Made by a program: the position numbers and the translations under genes. Below are positions 14,973 to 17,047 of a DNA stretch of 17,047 nt, one piece after another. The stretch covers positions 1-17,047 of the forward strand of contig CAJUSI010000028.1 in NCBI GenBank assembly GCA_910589035.1. Reading direction: 5' to 3'. Positions within the stretch are counted from its first letter, which is position 1. Each line of letters begins with the position of its first letter. The stretch comes from an uncultured Acetatifactor sp. Its GTDB lineage: Bacteria > Bacillota > Clostridia > Lachnospirales > Lachnospiraceae. The notes under the pieces are model-generated. The model was not told the origin of the DNA. It ran no database searches and saw nothing but the letters and a program-made list of their open reading frames with translations.

Positions 14973-16822
14973 TGAAAGAGAAAAAGGAGAAGGCGTTTTG
15001 CTGGAAAACATTGAAGAGAGCGGCAGGCTATCTATCCGGGGAGGCCCACGGTATTTTCGCCCTGACCCTGGTCACGGCGCTGTTAAACGCGGTATACCCT
15101 TACGCGGGGATCCTTTTGTCGGCGGAAATTCTGACACAGCTGTCGTCCCCCGCCAGGGACAGGGAGCATATCCTGTTTCTTGCTGCTTTGCTGGTGGTGA
15201 TCAATTTTGTGGGAAGAAGGCTTCTGGACTTTTGCGGACAGTTTCTGGATGTGCGGATGTACACCGTGATGAAGCATATTGAGAGGGACGTGGCGGCAAA
15301 GGCCTGGCGGATGGATTATGCCATGAGCGCGGACCCGAAGCTCAACGAGACAAAGCAGAGAATTATCCGGTGGGCCTATGACAGGGGCGTCCTGGCCCTC
15401 GTCTGGCAGATCAGAGAAATTTTTCAGGCCTGCGTCACCATGGGGATTTCCGTGGCTTTGGCGGCGGAATTCCTGGGGGCTTTGGTCCCGGGGGAGGGAA
15501 GGGCGGCGCGGTTATTGAATCATCCGGGCAGCGTCCTCTTATTCCTGGGGCTCTTTGCGCTGTCCATAGCCTACGGCCTTTACACTTCGGCCAGAACCCA
15601 GAAGGCTTTCTGTGAGGCGGACGAGCGTCTGGTGAAATATTCCAATCAGATGATCCATCTGACGGACAGCTGTTTCGAGGACTATCAGAACGGGAAGGAC
15701 ATCCGTCTGTTCCAGGGGGCGGAGATGATCCTTAGGAATCTGCGGGCCAATAAGGAAGCATGGACGCGGGGGAGCCAGGAAATCTATCGGTACAACCGCA
15801 GGATGACTTCCCTTTCCCTGCTGGTGGGCAGGCTGTTTCATCTGGCGGTCTATCTCTTTGTGGGGCTGAAGGCCATATACGGGGCTTTTGGGGTGGGAAG
15901 CATCCTGAAATATACCGGCGTGGTGACGCAGCTGGGGGACGGAATTACGCAGTTTTGCGACAGTATCCGGGAGTTTCTGCAGAATTTCCAGTATGTGAAG
16001 GTTTATTTCGACTACCTGGATATGCCTGATTTCACGGCGGCGGGAGAGCTGCCGGTGACGGAGCAGATCAGGGAAAATTATGAATTTGAATTCCGGCATG
16101 TGAGCTATACCTATCCGGGGGCGGCTTCCCCCAGCCTGCGGGATATCAGCTGCCGTTTCCGCAGGGGGGAGAAGATCGCCGCGGTGGGGCGGAACGGTTC
16201 CGGCAAGACTACCTTTATTAAGCTTCTGTGCAGGCTTTGCGAGCCACAGGAGGGGGAGATTCTGCTGAATGGGGTGGATATCCGGAGATATGATTATATA
16301 CAGTATCTTGAATTGTTTTCGACGGTATTTCAAGATTATCAGATTTTTGCTTTTCGTCTGGGGGAAAATGTGGCTGCGGAGAGCGAATATGACAGGGAGA
16401 GGGCGGTAAAGGCGCTGGAGGATGCGGGCTTCGGAGAGAGGCTGGCGGCGATGCCCCAGGGGCTGGATACCTGGCTTTTCAAGAATTTCTCGGAGGAGGG
16501 GGTGGAGCTGTCCGGCGGGGAGTCACAGAAGGTGGCTATTGCCCGTTGTCTGTATAAGGATGCGGCCTTTGTGGTGCTGGATGAGCCCACAGCGGCGCTG
16601 GACCCGGTGGCGGAGGCGGATATCTATCAGAGAATGAATCAGTTTACTCTGGACAAAGGGGCTATCTATATATCCCACCGGCTTTCCAGCTGTCATTTCT
16701 GTGACCGTATTCTGGTGTTTGAGCAGGGGCGGATTGTGGAGCAGGGGACCCATGAGTCGCTGATTGCGGCGGAGGGGCTGTACCGGAGGCTATGGGATGC
16801 GCAGGCTAAGTATTATGTTTAG
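14972..16822 (+). CDS. ABC exporter half-transporter, second subunit
   Basis: This is a 616-aa fusion of membrane and ATPase domains. Walker A is GRNGSGKTT (G406-T414), the Q-loop is VFQDYQIF, the signature is LSGGE (513-517), Walker B is VVLDEP (D537, E538) and the switch histidine is H569 in ISHRLSS. ATG 14972 overlaps the previous TGA. AAGGAGG (14952-14958) is somewhat far at 13 bases, consistent with coupled re-initiation. The in-frame TTG at 14969 is less likely. Both partners keep the catalytic Glu after Walker B and the switch His, so both ATP sites look competent, unlike the many heterodimeric exporters with one degenerate site. A G-rich stretch and a large inverted repeat follow instead of an ordinary terminator. 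Substrate unknown. Confidence 0.93.
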   Translation: MKEKKEKAFCWKTLKRAAGYLSGEAHGIFALTLVTALLNAVYPYAGILLSAEILTQLSSPARDREHILFLAALLVVINFVGRRLLDFCGQFLDVRMYTVMKHIERDVAAKAWRMDYAMSADPKLNETKQRIIRWAYDRGVLALVWQIREIFQACVTMGISVALAAEFLGALVPGEGRAARLLNHPGSVLLFLGLFALSIAYGLYTSARTQKAFCEADERLVKYSNQMIHLTDSCFEDYQNGKDIRLFQGAEMILRNLRANKEAWTRGSQEIYRYNRRMTSLSLLVGRLFHLAVYLFVGLKAIYGAFGVGSILKYTGVVTQLGDGITQFCDSIREFLQNFQYVKVYFDYLDMPDFTAAGELPVTEQIRENYEFEFRHVSYTYPGAASPSLRDISCRFRRGEKIAAVGRNGSGKTTFIKLLCRLCEPQEGEILLNGVDIRRYDYIQYLELFSTVFQDYQIFAFRLGENVAAESEYDRERAVKALEDAGFGERLAAMPQGLDTWLFKNFSEEGVELSGGESQKVAIARCLYKDAAFVVLDEPTAALDPVAEADIYQRMNQFTLDKGAIYISHRLSSCHFCDRILVFEQGRIVEQGTHESLIAAEGLYRRLWDAQAKYYV

Positions 16823-16909
16823 GACGGGGGTTGCAGGGTTTGCGGCAAAGGGGAGTTTAGGGCAGAATTTATAGGGGTTTGCGGCGAGTGACGGCGGAAG
16901 GGGGCGGGG
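16823..16909 (+). other. G-rich spacer with repeated GGGTTTGCGGC
   Basis: The 87 bases after the exporter are strongly G-biased on the plus strand, with runs of 3-6 Gs and two copies of GGGTTTGCGGC (near 16835 and 16875). Some G-runs are spaced so that a loose G-quadruplex is possible, though one loop exceeds seven bases. No coding frame or terminator is visible. Confidence 0.5.
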
Positions 16910-17047
16910 GGACTTTGCTCGGCCGGGGTAACGCTGCGACGAACTAACTGGTAACGGAGACTAAGATGCAAAGGGCGCATCTAAGTCTCCGTAACCAGTG
17001 GATTTCGCCTCCGCTAAGGGCACCCCGTAGGTGCTCGAGCAAAGTCC
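16910..17047. repeat. Composite inverted-repeat element (138 bp or more)
   Basis: The ends are perfect 12-bp inverted repeats: GGACTTTGCTCG (16910-16921) and CGAGCAAAGTCC (17036-17047). In the middle, 23-base arms at 16947-16969 and 16977-16999 are complementary except for two mismatches (both A opposite A), around a 7-base AAAGGGC loop. A third hairpin, GCACC/GGTGC (17020-17024 with 17030-17034), sits in the right flank. The result is a branched, tRNA-like or cruciform-like fold. It has no U-run, so it is not a standard terminator. It contains no coding frame. A MITE-like or dispersed structured intergenic repeat is the best guess. The right end coincides with the window edge, so it may continue. 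Confidence 0.8.

Noticed and set aside
14899..15282. Alternative-frame forward ORF across the junction of the two exporter genes
   Set aside because: Both overlapping exporter frames have unambiguous motifs; this frame has none.
15539..16333. Reverse-strand frame of 264 codons opposite the second exporter gene
   Set aside because: Antisense shadow of a well-supported ABC transporter, with no recognisable domain.

Overview
The window looks like a Gram-positive anaerobe of the Lachnospiraceae/Clostridia type. This is inferred from strong AGGAGG-type ribosome sites, a DUF1871-like gene, a small HTH protein of the kind called CD3324 in clostridia, a VanZ-family protein, and a clostridial-style glycogen phosphorylase. 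No rRNA or tRNA gene was seen, so the genus cannot be fixed.

The layout has two parts of different character. Positions 1 to about 3100 are visibly AT-rich and accessory. They start with the 3' end of an IS4-type DDE transposase (3-302). A tight run of five small forward genes follows (494-2905): an unrecognised 176-aa protein, a protein resembling contact-dependent-inhibition immunity proteins, an unrecognised 147-aa acidic protein, a DUF1871-like protein carrying a 15-bp triplet repeat, and an unrecognised 222-aa protein. Small size, cytosolic character, tight packing, a toxin-immunity-like member and an adjacent transposase suggest an orphan immunity-gene array. No toxin gene lies in the window. 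Two open stretches (303-476 and 2906-3067), each in frame right after a stop, look like remnants.

From about 3056 onward the DNA is more GC-rich and housekeeping-like, and every gene reads forward. An extended -10 promoter (3056-3084) leads into a large polytopic membrane protein (3197-5488) and a VanZ-family protein (5498-6073), probably a two-gene envelope operon. A second promoter of the same design (6250-6278) drives glycogen phosphorylase glgP (6370-8937). Its stop codon overlaps the start of a lipoprotein-type calcineurin-like phosphoesterase (8937-9905). A YbhJ-like aconitase-superfamily hydratase follows (10089-12401). Next is the small HTH protein (12616-12873), with an inverted repeat reaching into its Shine-Dalgarno sequence and a textbook rho-independent terminator (12877-12912). 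A leader with a hairpin then precedes two ABC exporter half-transporters (13104-14972 and 14972-16822) that overlap by one base and probably form a heterodimer.

The window ends in a G-rich stretch and a 138-bp composite inverted repeat (16910-17047). It has a perfect 12-bp closing stem, a central 23-bp near-perfect hairpin and a smaller side hairpin. This is the most unusual non-coding structure here. Gaps of 180-300 bases (6074-6369, 9906-10088, 12402-12615, 12913-13103) hold only the promoters and hairpins listed, and I saw no riboswitch or T-box in them.
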